Part shown: piece by piece, positions 51,967-60,802 of the stretch
Layout of the letters: each line of letters begins with the position of its first letter
Numbering within the stretch: position 1 is the first letter of the stretch
Assembly (NCBI GenBank): GCA_965197675.1
Contig: OZ240221.1
Span: forward strand, 2,294,001 to 2,358,000
Reading direction: 5' to 3'
Length of the DNA: 64,000 nucleotides
Source of the DNA: G965197675 sp965197675
GTDB lineage: Bacteria; Chloroflexota; Dehalococcoidia; Plut-88900
Made by a program: the position numbers and the translations under genes
The notes under the pieces: generated by a model
The model's database searches: none
What the model saw: only the letters and a program-made list of their open reading frames with translations
What the model was told of the DNA's origin: nothing

Positions 51967-53371
51967 CGAGGAACACGAGTCTCAGCTACTAGAAGAGCCT
52001 CCCTTACCCAGCGAGGTCAACGGAGATATCATTAGTCGCACCCTGGCCGTTGGCGATCGGTTCAAGGCGCTGGTGACAGTGTTGGCTATTCTGGTATCCG
52101 TTGGTATCGCCGGGTTCCTGCTGAAAGCGATGGACGGCTTCGACGATCGTAGGGAGTGGGCGTACTACGCCGCCATCTTCGCCTTTCTCTTCACCACCAC
52201 TCAAAGCGCCCTTCTCGTGTCCATAACCATGAGGATGGCTAAGACTCACTGGCGACGGCCATTGGCCAGGATATCGGAGATGTTTGCCATAGTGGGCGTC
52301 TTCAACCTGTTGATGTTCCTACCTTTGCTATGGACACTACCTCCAGTGGAGGATCGATCGACTATCTGGTTCGAGTGGCCTTGGGGCGCCCCCAAATTGC
52401 TTGATGCGCTGGCTATGATCTTCCTCGTGGTATGTGGTCTGGCCCTTCTCTGGGTATCTTCCATCCCGGACATGGCAGTGACCGCTCGACGGGGTACCGG
52501 TTTTCGACAGAGCATCGCTCGGCTACTATCCGTACAGTGGGATGGAACAGCGAGACAGTGGAAGGTACTGCAGGCAGCCCAAGGACTGCTCGGAGCTTTC
52601 TATTTCCTCTTCCTTATTTTCGTTCACCTCTTGATCTCCTCGGACTTCGCCATGAGTCTGGTACCTGGCTGGGTCGATGCTATATTCCCACCCTTCCAAG
52701 CTCTCACAGGGCTTCAAACCGGAATGGCCACTGTGCTGGTAACCCTGTTCCTAGTGCGCAAGTTCGGGAACTATGACCGCTACATCTATATGGAGCAGTT
52801 CTGGGCCCTCAGCAAGATACTCATCGCCCTGACCCTGCTATGGTTCTACTTCTGGTTCGCTGGATTCATCACCTTCTGGTATGGCAGAAAACCAGTAGAG
52901 CAGAACGTCCTTCAGCTACTGATGACAGGGCCCTATCGAGTCGCCTTTTATGCCGCCTTCGCCCTCAGCTTCGTTGTTCCGTTTCTCATCTTGATGTGGA
53001 ACTGGGTACGAAAGACGGTGGGCGGCCCAAGTCTAGCGGCGGCCGTAATTCTCGTCGGGGCCTTTTTCGACAAGATCAGATTGTACGTCCCAGCCTTTGG
53101 ATTCACCGACGACGAGATCAGAGAACACGTCTTGGAGGAGGTACAGCCCGCAACTGGGGCCAACGTCCCCCACTTCTTCCAGACCAACTGGCCGGATGGG
53201 AGCGACTTCATGGTGCTCATCGGTGGACTGGCCCTCCCGGTATTTATATATATGCTAGCGACCCGCATTATTCCAGTGATATCCATGTGGGAAGTGAAGG
53301 AAGGCTTCATGCTAAGAGGAGTCCAGACAGTGCTTCGCAAACGGTACTTGGTGCTGGCCAAACCCGAGTAA
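51959..53371 (+). CDS. NrfD/PsrC-type membrane subunit (ActF- or ActC-like)
   Basis: 470 residues with about ten membrane helices and an outside loop near residues 385-405 (EEVQPATGANVPHFF). ITMRMAKTHWRRPLARISE and GTARQWKVLQAAQG match the conserved segments seen in the following NrfD gene (LRLSQAEWRRPVTRAAE, GTPRQWRLQAIAG), so the two are paralogues. NrfD-type subunits hold the quinol site in the membrane. Alternative complex III has two, ActC and ActF; this one has the more divergent N-terminus, so I take it as the ActF-like member, tentatively. Confidence 0.82.
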   Translation: MASEEHESQLLEEPPLPSEVNGDIISRTLAVGDRFKALVTVLAILVSVGIAGFLLKAMDGFDDRREWAYYAAIFAFLFTTTQSALLVSITMRMAKTHWRRPLARISEMFAIVGVFNLLMFLPLLWTLPPVEDRSTIWFEWPWGAPKLLDALAMIFLVVCGLALLWVSSIPDMAVTARRGTGFRQSIARLLSVQWDGTARQWKVLQAAQGLLGAFYFLFLIFVHLLISSDFAMSLVPGWVDAIFPPFQALTGLQTGMATVLVTLFLVRKFGNYDRYIYMEQFWALSKILIALTLLWFYFWFAGFITFWYGRKPVEQNVLQLLMTGPYRVAFYAAFALSFVVPFLILMWNWVRKTVGGPSLAAAVILVGAFFDKIRLYVPAFGFTDDEIREHVLEEVQPATGANVPHFFQTNWPDGSDFMVLIGGLALPVFIYMLATRIIPVISMWEVKEGFMLRGVQTVLRKRYLVLAKPE

Positions 53372-53399
53372 TACCTAGATAGTATAGAAAGCACAGTAC

Positions 53400-54776
53400 A
53401 TGCAAGAGCGAGTATCGTTAACCGACCGACAAATGAATAGGGAGTTGCTGAGCAGTGTTGAGAAGCACCCTCTATGGTGGTTTGTGATTGTAGGGGTGCT
53501 GGCACTAATCGTGGCTACGGCCGGCGGAGCCTTCGGCTACATGGTCAACCAAGGCATCGGGGTTACAGGCCTGAACCGGCCCGTCATGTGGGGGTTCTTC
53601 ATCACCAACTTCGTGTTCTGGGTCGGCATAAGCCATGCTGGCGTGATGATATCCTCCATCCTGAGGTTGAGCCAGGCCGAATGGCGCCGACCCGTAACTA
53701 GAGCAGCCGAAGTACTGACTGTATTCTCTCTTATGACTGCGGCTCTCTTCCCGCTGATGCACACAGGACGTCCTTGGCGAGTACTCTACTGGGTCTTTCC
53801 CTATGACTTCGCTCGAGGTATCTGGCCCAATGTCAGGTCTCCGCTGGTCTGGGACCCCAGCGCTATTTTCACATATTTAACAGGAGCCGTATTGTTCGTG
53901 TTCATCGCCCTGATTCCGGACATGGCAGTAATCAGGGATAGAAGTACGGGGATCCGTAGGCAGATATACGGTGTATTGTCTCTTAACTGGCGGGGAACTC
54001 CTCGCCAATGGAGGCTGCAGGCCATTGCCGGCATCCTACTATCCGCCCTGATTCTTCCCGTATTTGTGTCAGTGCACAGCATCGTTTCCTGGGACTTTGG
54101 CATGGCCATGTCCGTAGCCAGTTGGCACTCCACCGTCTTCGCTCCCTACTTTGTCATAGGGGCAGTGCACTCTGGGGTTTCGGCCGTGGTCACCATGATG
54201 GTACTGATCCGCTGGGCCTTCAAATGGGAGAACTATATACGTCCAGAACACTTCGACGCGTTAGGTAAACTTCTTGTGGTGGTTGGGACTACCTGGTTCT
54301 TCTTCTTCATTATGGAGTTTCTATTCGGCCTCTATACACAAGAAGCATCGGAGGTTTCCTTTAGAAACTTGCTGTTCTATGAGTGGCCGTGGAACGTGAT
54401 GTTCATAATTTTCCTGATAACCTCCTACTTCATACCGATACCCATGTGGCTATTCCGAGGTATACGGAGAAACATCGGGTTGATGCTATTGTCCTCGGTA
54501 TTGGTCAATATAGGAATGTGGCTGGAAAGGTTCCTGATCATTGTTCCCGGACTAGCTAGAAAGCAAGATTTCACCTTTGTATGGGGTACATACAGACCAA
54601 GCATTATAGAGATTCTAATGGTTATAGGATCCTTCGCCTTTGTGTTCATGATGGTCCTGTTGTTCTCAAAGGTGTTTCCACTGATACCCATATTCGATCA
54701 GAAAGAAGGAAATGTCCTGAAAGCGGAAAAACGGATAGGTCGACGGAAAGTGCCGGCCATCGTAAGAGAAGAGTGA
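53400..54776 (+). CDS. actC: NrfD/PsrC-type membrane subunit ActC
   Basis: 458 residues, about ten membrane helices. GVTGLNRPVMWGFFITNFVF and WVGISHAGVMISSILRL contain the Asn-x-Pro-x-x-Trp and His typical of ActC quinol sites, followed by AEWRRPVTRAAE. It binds the quinol head group and is the best match to ActC. The NrfD pair directly next to each other differs from the usual order, where ActD and ActE separate ActC from ActF. Confidence 0.87.
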   Translation: MQERVSLTDRQMNRELLSSVEKHPLWWFVIVGVLALIVATAGGAFGYMVNQGIGVTGLNRPVMWGFFITNFVFWVGISHAGVMISSILRLSQAEWRRPVTRAAEVLTVFSLMTAALFPLMHTGRPWRVLYWVFPYDFARGIWPNVRSPLVWDPSAIFTYLTGAVLFVFIALIPDMAVIRDRSTGIRRQIYGVLSLNWRGTPRQWRLQAIAGILLSALILPVFVSVHSIVSWDFGMAMSVASWHSTVFAPYFVIGAVHSGVSAVVTMMVLIRWAFKWENYIRPEHFDALGKLLVVVGTTWFFFFIMEFLFGLYTQEASEVSFRNLLFYEWPWNVMFIIFLITSYFIPIPMWLFRGIRRNIGLMLLSSVLVNIGMWLERFLIIVPGLARKQDFTFVWGTYRPSIIEILMVIGSFAFVFMMVLLFSKVFPLIPIFDQKEGNVLKAEKRIGRRKVPAIVREE

Positions 54777-54786
54777 GGGCGACGAT

Positions 54787-55314
54787 ATGACTACCTTCAT
54801 ACCCAAACGGAGCTTGCTTGGTATCTTTTCTTCTGCAGATGATGCCGCCAGCGCGGTTGAAGGTCTGCATTCTAGGGAATTCGATGAATCGGAGGTGGAG
54901 ATCCTATCTGGCACCCCCTACCCCGAGGGTGCTTTCGGCGAAAAGCCCACCTCTCATCGCCTCTACGTTTTCCCCTTTATTGGGGCGGCCATTGGCCTCA
55001 CAGTTGCTATTCTGCTTACAGCAGGAACCCAGGTGTCCTTTCCTCTAGTCACAGGAGGAAAGCCCATTCTCTCCATACCGCCCATGGCCATCATAGCTTA
55101 TGAAGGTACTATGCTGGGGGCCATCATCTTTACTGTGTTGGGCATCATTTTCGAGTCTCGCCTCCCGAGACCTAAAATGGGTATTTACGACGAGCGTATC
55201 ACAGAGGGTTTCGTAGGAATTGTGGTGACCAGTACGGAAGACCGAATCGGGGCCGCCCGAGAAGTCTTACGGACGGCCGGAGCCGAGGATATAAAAGAGG
55301 CTGAGCCCGAGTAA
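54787..55314 (+). CDS. actD: DUF3341 subunit ActD of alternative complex III
   Basis: 175 residues with two membrane helices (about 60-80 and 100-120). LLGIFSSADDAASAVEGL at the N-terminus is the DUF3341 opening, with HRLYVFPFIGAAIGL as helix 1. ActD is a small membrane subunit of the complex. The C-terminal EDRIGAAREVLRTAGAEDI fits the family. Located between ActC and the monoheme cytochrome. Confidence 0.88.
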   Translation: MTTFIPKRSLLGIFSSADDAASAVEGLHSREFDESEVEILSGTPYPEGAFGEKPTSHRLYVFPFIGAAIGLTVAILLTAGTQVSFPLVTGGKPILSIPPMAIIAYEGTMLGAIIFTVLGIIFESRLPRPKMGIYDERITEGFVGIVVTSTEDRIGAAREVLRTAGAEDIKEAEPE

Positions 55315-55332
55315 AAGCAGGCCAACTGGACA

Positions 55333-55947
55333 ATGAGATTGGGTGTACATGAGTTAGGATTCAAGGTGGCGCGTACCCAGCTGCTAAAGTCCAAGATGGT
55401 TTGGCTGGGCCTTATAGCCGCGGTATGCGTATTGGCTTTGGCGTGTTCTACCGGCAGCTATCCAGTAGACGTTTTCACCGAGATGCACTATCAACAGTCC
55501 TACCGGTCTCAAGAACCACCGAGGCTGTTACCAGCTGAAGACGCTGTACCCTTCACCAAAGAGTCATCACCTCTCCGATCCTTAGAACCCATCTCTCAGG
55601 CTGACGTTCTGGTTATGGTCAATCCCATCCCCAGAAACGCAGCCACCGAGGAGCTAGGCAGACAGATATTCATGACCAATTGCGCTGTGTGTCACGGGCC
55701 CACTGGGCGCTCGGACAGTTTTATAGCCGATGCCTTTAGACGACTCAATATCACTCCCCCTGCCGACTTCGCCACCGCAGGGTCCATTACCGGAACCGCC
55801 AACGACGGGAGCACCGACGGCCTCGCGTTCTGGTCCATCTCCAACGGCATAACCAACATGCCAGCCTTCCGCAATCTTCTGACCCAGGAAGACCGCTGGA
55901 CAGTTATACACTACCTTCGCGTTCTTTCAGAACAGGCCACCCCATAG
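55333..55947 (+). CDS. actE: Monoheme cytochrome c lipoprotein ActE
   Basis: 204 residues. A lipobox ALACSTG (Cys 38) anchors it outside; SYPVDVFTEMHYQQSYR is the ActE start of the mature protein; CAVCH at 117-121 binds heme and Met176 (TNMPAF) is the likely axial ligand. It passes electrons from ActA to an acceptor such as an oxidase. The start may be ATG 55396 rather than 55333, since the signal begins there. Confidence 0.88.
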   Translation: MRLGVHELGFKVARTQLLKSKMVWLGLIAAVCVLALACSTGSYPVDVFTEMHYQQSYRSQEPPRLLPAEDAVPFTKESSPLRSLEPISQADVLVMVNPIPRNAATEELGRQIFMTNCAVCHGPTGRSDSFIADAFRRLNITPPADFATAGSITGTANDGSTDGLAFWSISNGITNMPAFRNLLTQEDRWTVIHYLRVLSEQATP

Positions 55948-55980
55948 AGGTTCCTGGTTTGGGGAAGAAGGGGGGATAAG

Positions 55981-56544
55981 ATGACAAGTATCATCGGCGT
56001 TTGCAAGACCCCGAGAAAAGTTCTATTGATCTGTCTCCTATTGTTGTTGGCTGCCATCGGCCTCGGTTGCGCTTCAGATTCCGAGTCATTAGAGGAGAAG
56101 GCCCAAAGCATCGATCGGCTGCTGATGTGTCCCGTCTGCCCAGCAGAAACCATAGACCAGTCCCAGGCTGAAATATCGCTCCAGATGCGCGCCATTGTGC
56201 GTCAAAAGTTGGAGGCTGGAGATGACGAACGAGAGATACTCGACTTCTTTGCGGCTAGGTATGGGGAGAGCGTTCTCGCCAAGCCACCTCAGGAAGGATT
56301 CAACATAGTGGTATGGATAGTCCCTCCCATAGCGATAATTGCAGGGTTCGGCTTATTCTGGATAGCCGCTCGTAAGCTCGGTCGGAAGGATCGTAGTGAA
56401 TCGGATTTTAGCGTTGATATGGATGAGCTTCGTCCGTATCTTCGAGAGGTGGACCAGGAGTACTTGGCCTTCCAGCAAGCCTACCCCGGCAGAAGCGCTA
56501 GCCGAAAAGATGAGAGACCGCCTGCAAAAGACGAGGAATCTTAA
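55981..56544 (+). CDS. ccmH: Cytochrome c maturation protein CcmH
   Basis: 187 residues. A hydrophobic signal ending LGC (Cys 30, possible lipobox), then LLMCPVC with Cys 50 and 53, the thioredoxin-like pair that reduces apocytochrome or CcmG, and a second membrane helix (IVVWIVPPIAIIAGFGLFWI). CcmH usually reads LRCLVCQ; MCPVC is a variant. Followed two bases later by ccmF. Confidence 0.88.
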   Translation: MTSIIGVCKTPRKVLLICLLLLLAAIGLGCASDSESLEEKAQSIDRLLMCPVCPAETIDQSQAEISLQMRAIVRQKLEAGDDEREILDFFAARYGESVLAKPPQEGFNIVVWIVPPIAIIAGFGLFWIAARKLGRKDRSESDFSVDMDELRPYLREVDQEYLAFQQAYPGRSASRKDERPPAKDEES

Positions 56545-56546
56545 TC

Positions 56547-58544
56547 GTGTCTGAGCTGGGTACACTCTCCCTTCTCTTCGCCATGGTGCTGGCTATGTAC
56601 TCCATGGTTGGCTCAGTCATGGGGGTCCGCAAGGGACTGCTGGAGTTGAGCGCCAGTGCCAGATACGCCACCTATCTGATTCCTATTCCCGTGATCTTGG
56701 CGGTTATGACTTTGGTGGGCGCCTTCCTCTCTCGGGATTTTCAGGTGAGATACGTTGCAGAGAACAGCAGCCTGGCCATGGACAGGATCTACGCCTGGGT
56801 AGCTTTCTACGCCGGCAACGATGGCTCCATTCTATTTCTGGCGTCTGTCCTGGCTATAATGACGGCCATTGCCATAGCTCTGGCCCCTCGAATTTCCAGG
56901 GCCAGCCTGGCATATACCAACGCGTTATTGATGACTGTCCTTGCTTTCTTGTTGTTCGTTCTGGTCTTTTTGGCCAACCCGTTCGAGACCACATCCGTGG
57001 CGCCACCAGACGGGCAGGGTATCAATCCTCTCCTCACTCACCCGGGCATGTTTTTCCATCCGCCTATACTAATGACAGGCCTCATTGCTGTGACCATACC
57101 CTTTGCCTTCGCCATGGGTGCGTTGCTGGCAGGTAGGACTGGCGACGATTGGGTAGACACAGGCCGAACTTGGTCTCTCATCGCGTGGAGTGTCTTGGGA
57201 ACTGGTCTATTGCTGGGCGGTTGGTGGGCCTACACCATCTTGGGCTGGGGAGGGTTCTGGGCATGGGACCCGGTTGAGAACGCTGGGTTTATGCCCTGGC
57301 TGGTCTTGACCGCCTTCATCCACTCCATAATGGTACAGAAACGCCGAGGCATGTTTCGTGCATGGAATATAGCTCTCATAATCATGGCTTTCACCTCTGC
57401 CTTACTGGGGATGTTCATAAACCGAGGCGGGCCCACGCCATCTGTCCACTCCTTTGCCCAATCGGTGCTGGGTTGGGTATTCCTGGGGTTCATGGCTGCC
57501 ACCGCCTTGTTTGGTTTCGGCTTGCTGATCTATCGCATGTCGGAGCTGCGAAGCTCTCAGCCCCTAGAGTCCAAGCTATCACGAGAAGCCGCTTTCCTTG
57601 TTAACAATGTCTTATTCCTGGCAATAGCTTTCGTAATAATCTGGGGTCAGGTATTCCCCCTCATATCTGAACTGGTCACAGACGTTTCCATAACGGTGGG
57701 AGAGCCCTTCTACAATCAGGTGAACGGCCCTATTTTTCTAGCGCTCATTTTCCTTATGGGTGTTGGCCCCCTACTCCCTTGGCGGCAGGCCTCTCTGGTA
57801 CAGGTACGGAAGTCGTTGCTAGTGCCCCTCTGTGCAGCCCTGCTGCTGGTGGCGTTGCTTCTTATTCTGGGAATCAGCAAGCCGTATGCTCTCATCTCCT
57901 TCGGGCTTGTCGCAATAGTAGGCGCCGGCATTGTACGAGAGTGGGCTCGGGGAACCCTGGCCAGACATAGGAAAGGTGAGAACTATGTCCTAGCTTTCGG
58001 TAGGTTAATAGCGGCTAACCGGCCCAGGTATGGAGGCTATGTGGCCCATCTGTCAGTGGTTATGATAGCTCTGGCTGTAGTAGGTAGCTACTTCTTCGAT
58101 ACCCAACGGGACGTGACTTTAGCCCCTGGTGAAAGAGTAACGGTTGAAGGTTACGACATTGAGTTCATCGATGCCAATCAAACACTGTTCACAGATCGAA
58201 CTGAGTCGGTGGCCAGAGTACAAGTAGAGAGGGCCGGCAAGGTATTAGGCATCTACGAGCCCACCCAAGATTTCTATCCTAGATTCAGCATAGCCCCGGC
58301 GAGGGCGGCCATCCGCTCTACCCCCATGGAGGATCTCTACATCATCCCCTCCGACTTTTTTACCGACGGATCAGTGCGATTCCGCATATTGGTAAACCCG
58401 TTGGTAGTGTGGATGTGGATAGCTGGGCCAGTGATGATCCTAGCTACTTTGATCGCTCTGTGGCCTCAGCGTAGCCGAGCATTCCTATCGACAGAGGAGA
58501 CTACGCCCTTCTTACGCCCAACTCCTACCCCAGTAATGGAGTAG
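56547..58544 (+). CDS. ccmF: Heme lyase CcmF
   Basis: 665 residues, GTG start, about 14 membrane helices. The WWD-type motif GWGGFWAWDPVENAG (about residues 231-245), the HPGMFFHPPILM segment and SVHSFAQSVLGW carry the conserved heme-binding Trp and His residues. It joins heme to apocytochrome Cys outside the membrane, as needed for the ActA and ActE cytochromes. It follows ccmH and precedes a CcmI-like gene. Confidence 0.94.
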   Translation: MSELGTLSLLFAMVLAMYSMVGSVMGVRKGLLELSASARYATYLIPIPVILAVMTLVGAFLSRDFQVRYVAENSSLAMDRIYAWVAFYAGNDGSILFLASVLAIMTAIAIALAPRISRASLAYTNALLMTVLAFLLFVLVFLANPFETTSVAPPDGQGINPLLTHPGMFFHPPILMTGLIAVTIPFAFAMGALLAGRTGDDWVDTGRTWSLIAWSVLGTGLLLGGWWAYTILGWGGFWAWDPVENAGFMPWLVLTAFIHSIMVQKRRGMFRAWNIALIIMAFTSALLGMFINRGGPTPSVHSFAQSVLGWVFLGFMAATALFGFGLLIYRMSELRSSQPLESKLSREAAFLVNNVLFLAIAFVIIWGQVFPLISELVTDVSITVGEPFYNQVNGPIFLALIFLMGVGPLLPWRQASLVQVRKSLLVPLCAALLLVALLLILGISKPYALISFGLVAIVGAGIVREWARGTLARHRKGENYVLAFGRLIAANRPRYGGYVAHLSVVMIALAVVGSYFFDTQRDVTLAPGERVTVEGYDIEFIDANQTLFTDRTESVARVQVERAGKVLGIYEPTQDFYPRFSIAPARAAIRSTPMEDLYIIPSDFFTDGSVRFRILVNPLVVWMWIAGPVMILATLIALWPQRSRAFLSTEETTPFLRPTPTPVME

Positions 58545-58557
58545 CGGAGGATAACAT

Positions 58558-59025
58558 TTGGTCGTTGCCATTAGCATAATCCTCTCCCTCTTTTGCCTCA
58601 TAGTAATCGCCTTTCCTATCCTCAAGTCCAGGCATGCGCGGCAGTTCGTCAACCCCCTGGAGACCATCGACGAACTGGTGCGAGAACGTCGGCTATTCTA
58701 CCAGGAGTTGATGATGCTGGAGGAGAGCTTCCGGGTGGGTAATGTGCCCCGAGCCGAATTTGAATCACTGGCCCGGAACCTGAAGTGGAGAGCCGCGGAA
58801 AATCTCTACGTTCAAGGACGATGGGAGAAGCAGCTTGAAAAGCTTGACGAAGCCTTGGAGAGGCAGGTACTAAAACTTAGAAACATCCACAGAAATGGTC
58901 AAAATACAGTCATTTGTCCCGAGTGTGAAATCGCTGCTCCCGTGTCTCAAGCAAACTGCAACTCTTGTGGAGCGGTCCTTCACGCTCCAGCCGGCTCTCT
59001 AACCAGCGAGGGTAAGGGCCGATGA
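58558..59025 (+). CDS. CcmI-like membrane protein with zinc ribbon
   Basis: 155 residues, TTG start. One N-terminal helix, then a helical region (LVRERRLFYQELMMLEESFR) and a C-terminal zinc ribbon CPEC...CNSC. The helix resembles the N-terminal part of CcmI, which feeds apocytochrome to CcmF; the ribbon is not usual for CcmI. Overlaps the next start (ATGA). Confidence 0.68.
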   Translation: MVVAISIILSLFCLIVIAFPILKSRHARQFVNPLETIDELVRERRLFYQELMMLEESFRVGNVPRAEFESLARNLKWRAAENLYVQGRWEKQLEKLDEALERQVLKLRNIHRNGQNTVICPECEIAAPVSQANCNSCGAVLHAPAGSLTSEGKGR

Positions 59026-60230
59026 TTAAGATACTGCTAGTCCTCTCCATCGCTGTGGGGCTCACTGTCTCGGGGCTGCCCTCCGTAGTCGCTCAATCCA
59101 ACTCGACTATCGAGGGGCGGGTGGTCAATGGAACTCCAAGCGCAACGATCTCCGGCGGTCTACCAGTGTTCCTATTAATCTTGGAAGGTGATGTAATATC
59201 CCAGCAGTTCACCACCTTCACCGATGCCGATAGCGTCTTCATCTTCTCCGATGTGCCGGTAGAACCAGGATCTACCTACCTAGTCAGTTTGGAGTATCAA
59301 CAATCCGTTTACCAGGCAGAGGTAAACCTCGAACAGAGCGCCTTCGTTGAGTTAATCGTCTACGAGAGCACTCCCCTGCAAGACACCATCGTCGTACTGG
59401 ACGATACCCTCATGGTGACACCAGACGAGAACGAAGCAGAGGTGTTGCATATACGACAGGTAATACGGGTCCAGAACTCTCAGCTCCTCACATTCGTTCC
59501 CTCCTTTGAAGGGGAAAGCATGGAGGCCATGTCATTCCTCCGTTTTTCCCTTCCTATCGGTTACTACGATTTAACGGTAACCAGCGATCTCCAAGGTGGT
59601 CAGATCCTTCCGATAGATCGAGGCGTAGGAATAACCACAGCGGTGCCTCCTGGAATCCACCCCATAGTCCTATCCTACCGAGTACCCTATCAGGACAACA
59701 GCAACGTGGTCTTCGAACCCTTATTCCCCTTCGGTACTCAGTCCCTGCTAATCCTCTTACGGGAAGATTCAGGAAATGTATTGGGGTCCGACTTGGAGGA
59801 GAGGGAATCGGTAACCGTAGCAGATCAAACATTCCGTGTCTTTCAGACAGTCGACATCGCACCAGGGGAACGGGTCACCATCGGATTCACTGATCTCCCT
59901 AAACCGCCGTGGACAGAAAGGATGTGGGATGCTATCAAGACCCGATGGGAGCTATCTCTGATCATGCCTGGGTTCTTGGCCATAGCCTTGATGGGACTGC
60001 TCATCTACGCCTGGAGCCTTCTACGAAGGAGGCCGGAGCCACTAGCGTCCGAGGCCCTGATTCAAAATATCCAACTCCAACCCCAACAGCTACAGTGGTT
60101 GGAGGACATCGCCAGATTGGACGACGCACACCAACGCTGCGACTTACCAGAAGATGAATACATTACTCAACGTCAGAAATTGAAGCGCAATCTCATGACG
60201 CTGGCCATCAAACAGACCAGGTATTTGTAA
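59022..60230 (+). CDS. Secreted, C-terminally membrane-anchored protein of unknown function
   Basis: 402 residues. Signal peptide 1-25 (SVVAQ), an Ig-like beta domain at 30-115 (IEGRVVNGTPSATISG, YEST), a second beta-rich domain to about 300, one membrane helix (about 308-330) and a short cytoplasmic tail. No enzyme motif seen. It lies between the CcmI-like and CopD-like genes, overlapping the first by four bases, so a role in cytochrome or copper handling is likely by context only. Confidence 0.65.
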   Translation: MIKILLVLSIAVGLTVSGLPSVVAQSNSTIEGRVVNGTPSATISGGLPVFLLILEGDVISQQFTTFTDADSVFIFSDVPVEPGSTYLVSLEYQQSVYQAEVNLEQSAFVELIVYESTPLQDTIVVLDDTLMVTPDENEAEVLHIRQVIRVQNSQLLTFVPSFEGESMEAMSFLRFSLPIGYYDLTVTSDLQGGQILPIDRGVGITTAVPPGIHPIVLSYRVPYQDNSNVVFEPLFPFGTQSLLILLREDSGNVLGSDLEERESVTVADQTFRVFQTVDIAPGERVTIGFTDLPKPPWTERMWDAIKTRWELSLIMPGFLAIALMGLLIYAWSLLRRRPEPLASEALIQNIQLQPQQLQWLEDIARLDDAHQRCDLPEDEYITQRQKLKRNLMTLAIKQTRYL

Positions 60231-60236
60231 AGATAA

Positions 60237-60758
60237 TTGTGGGACACATTCGATATCTTAGGCATAATAATGCGATGGATCCATGCCATCTCGGCGGTAA
60301 TGTGGATCGGTGGGAGCATTTTCTACATGCTGGTTCTAAGGCCGGCACAGCGAGATGCCGTCAAGAGAGGCGCACAAGCAGACACTAGAGTGAACGCTTT
60401 TATAGGCGCTCACTTCCGAGATTGGGCTCATCTGAGCATGCTAGCGCTAATAGTCACTGGCGCTATCCTCACCTTCGATAGATTGACCGAACAGTCTACC
60501 TCGTCCACCTATATAGCAACCCTAGTGGTTAAGATACTCATATCCTTCTGGCTTTTTGGAGTCGGGACTGCCACCTACAGAAAAAGGGTATTGGAGCAGT
60601 CGGCTATCACGTCACAACAGAACGGTAAGTCAATAAGATTCTTGGAGCGCTGGCTGAGACCTCTCATCTCTCCTTACATCATCATCTACGGAGGACTGGC
60701 CGTAGTGCTACTTAGCGACATCTTGAAGATCGCCTTCGAGAAGGGCATAACCAGTTAA
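60237..60758 (+). CDS. CopD/DUF2269-like membrane protein
   Basis: 173 residues, TTG start, four membrane helices. RWIHAISAVMWIGGSIFYMLVLRP is the family opening with a conserved His in helix 1; further His lie in HFRDWAHLSM. CopD-like proteins are linked to copper import or membrane heme. The gene closes the plus-strand run before the right inverted repeat. Confidence 0.78.
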   Translation: MWDTFDILGIIMRWIHAISAVMWIGGSIFYMLVLRPAQRDAVKRGAQADTRVNAFIGAHFRDWAHLSMLALIVTGAILTFDRLTEQSTSSTYIATLVVKILISFWLFGVGTATYRKRVLEQSAITSQQNGKSIRFLERWLRPLISPYIIIYGGLAVVLLSDILKIAFEKGITS

Positions 60759-60802
60759 CCCCTCTGCGAACTCGCACAGAATGATGGGTGCTCATAGAGG
60801 TG

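Noticed and set aside
41791..60802. Whole 19-kb segment as a composite transposon
   Set aside because: No transposase in either flank, no target duplication seen at the outer ends, and the cargo is core respiratory and division genes continuous with ccm genes outside.
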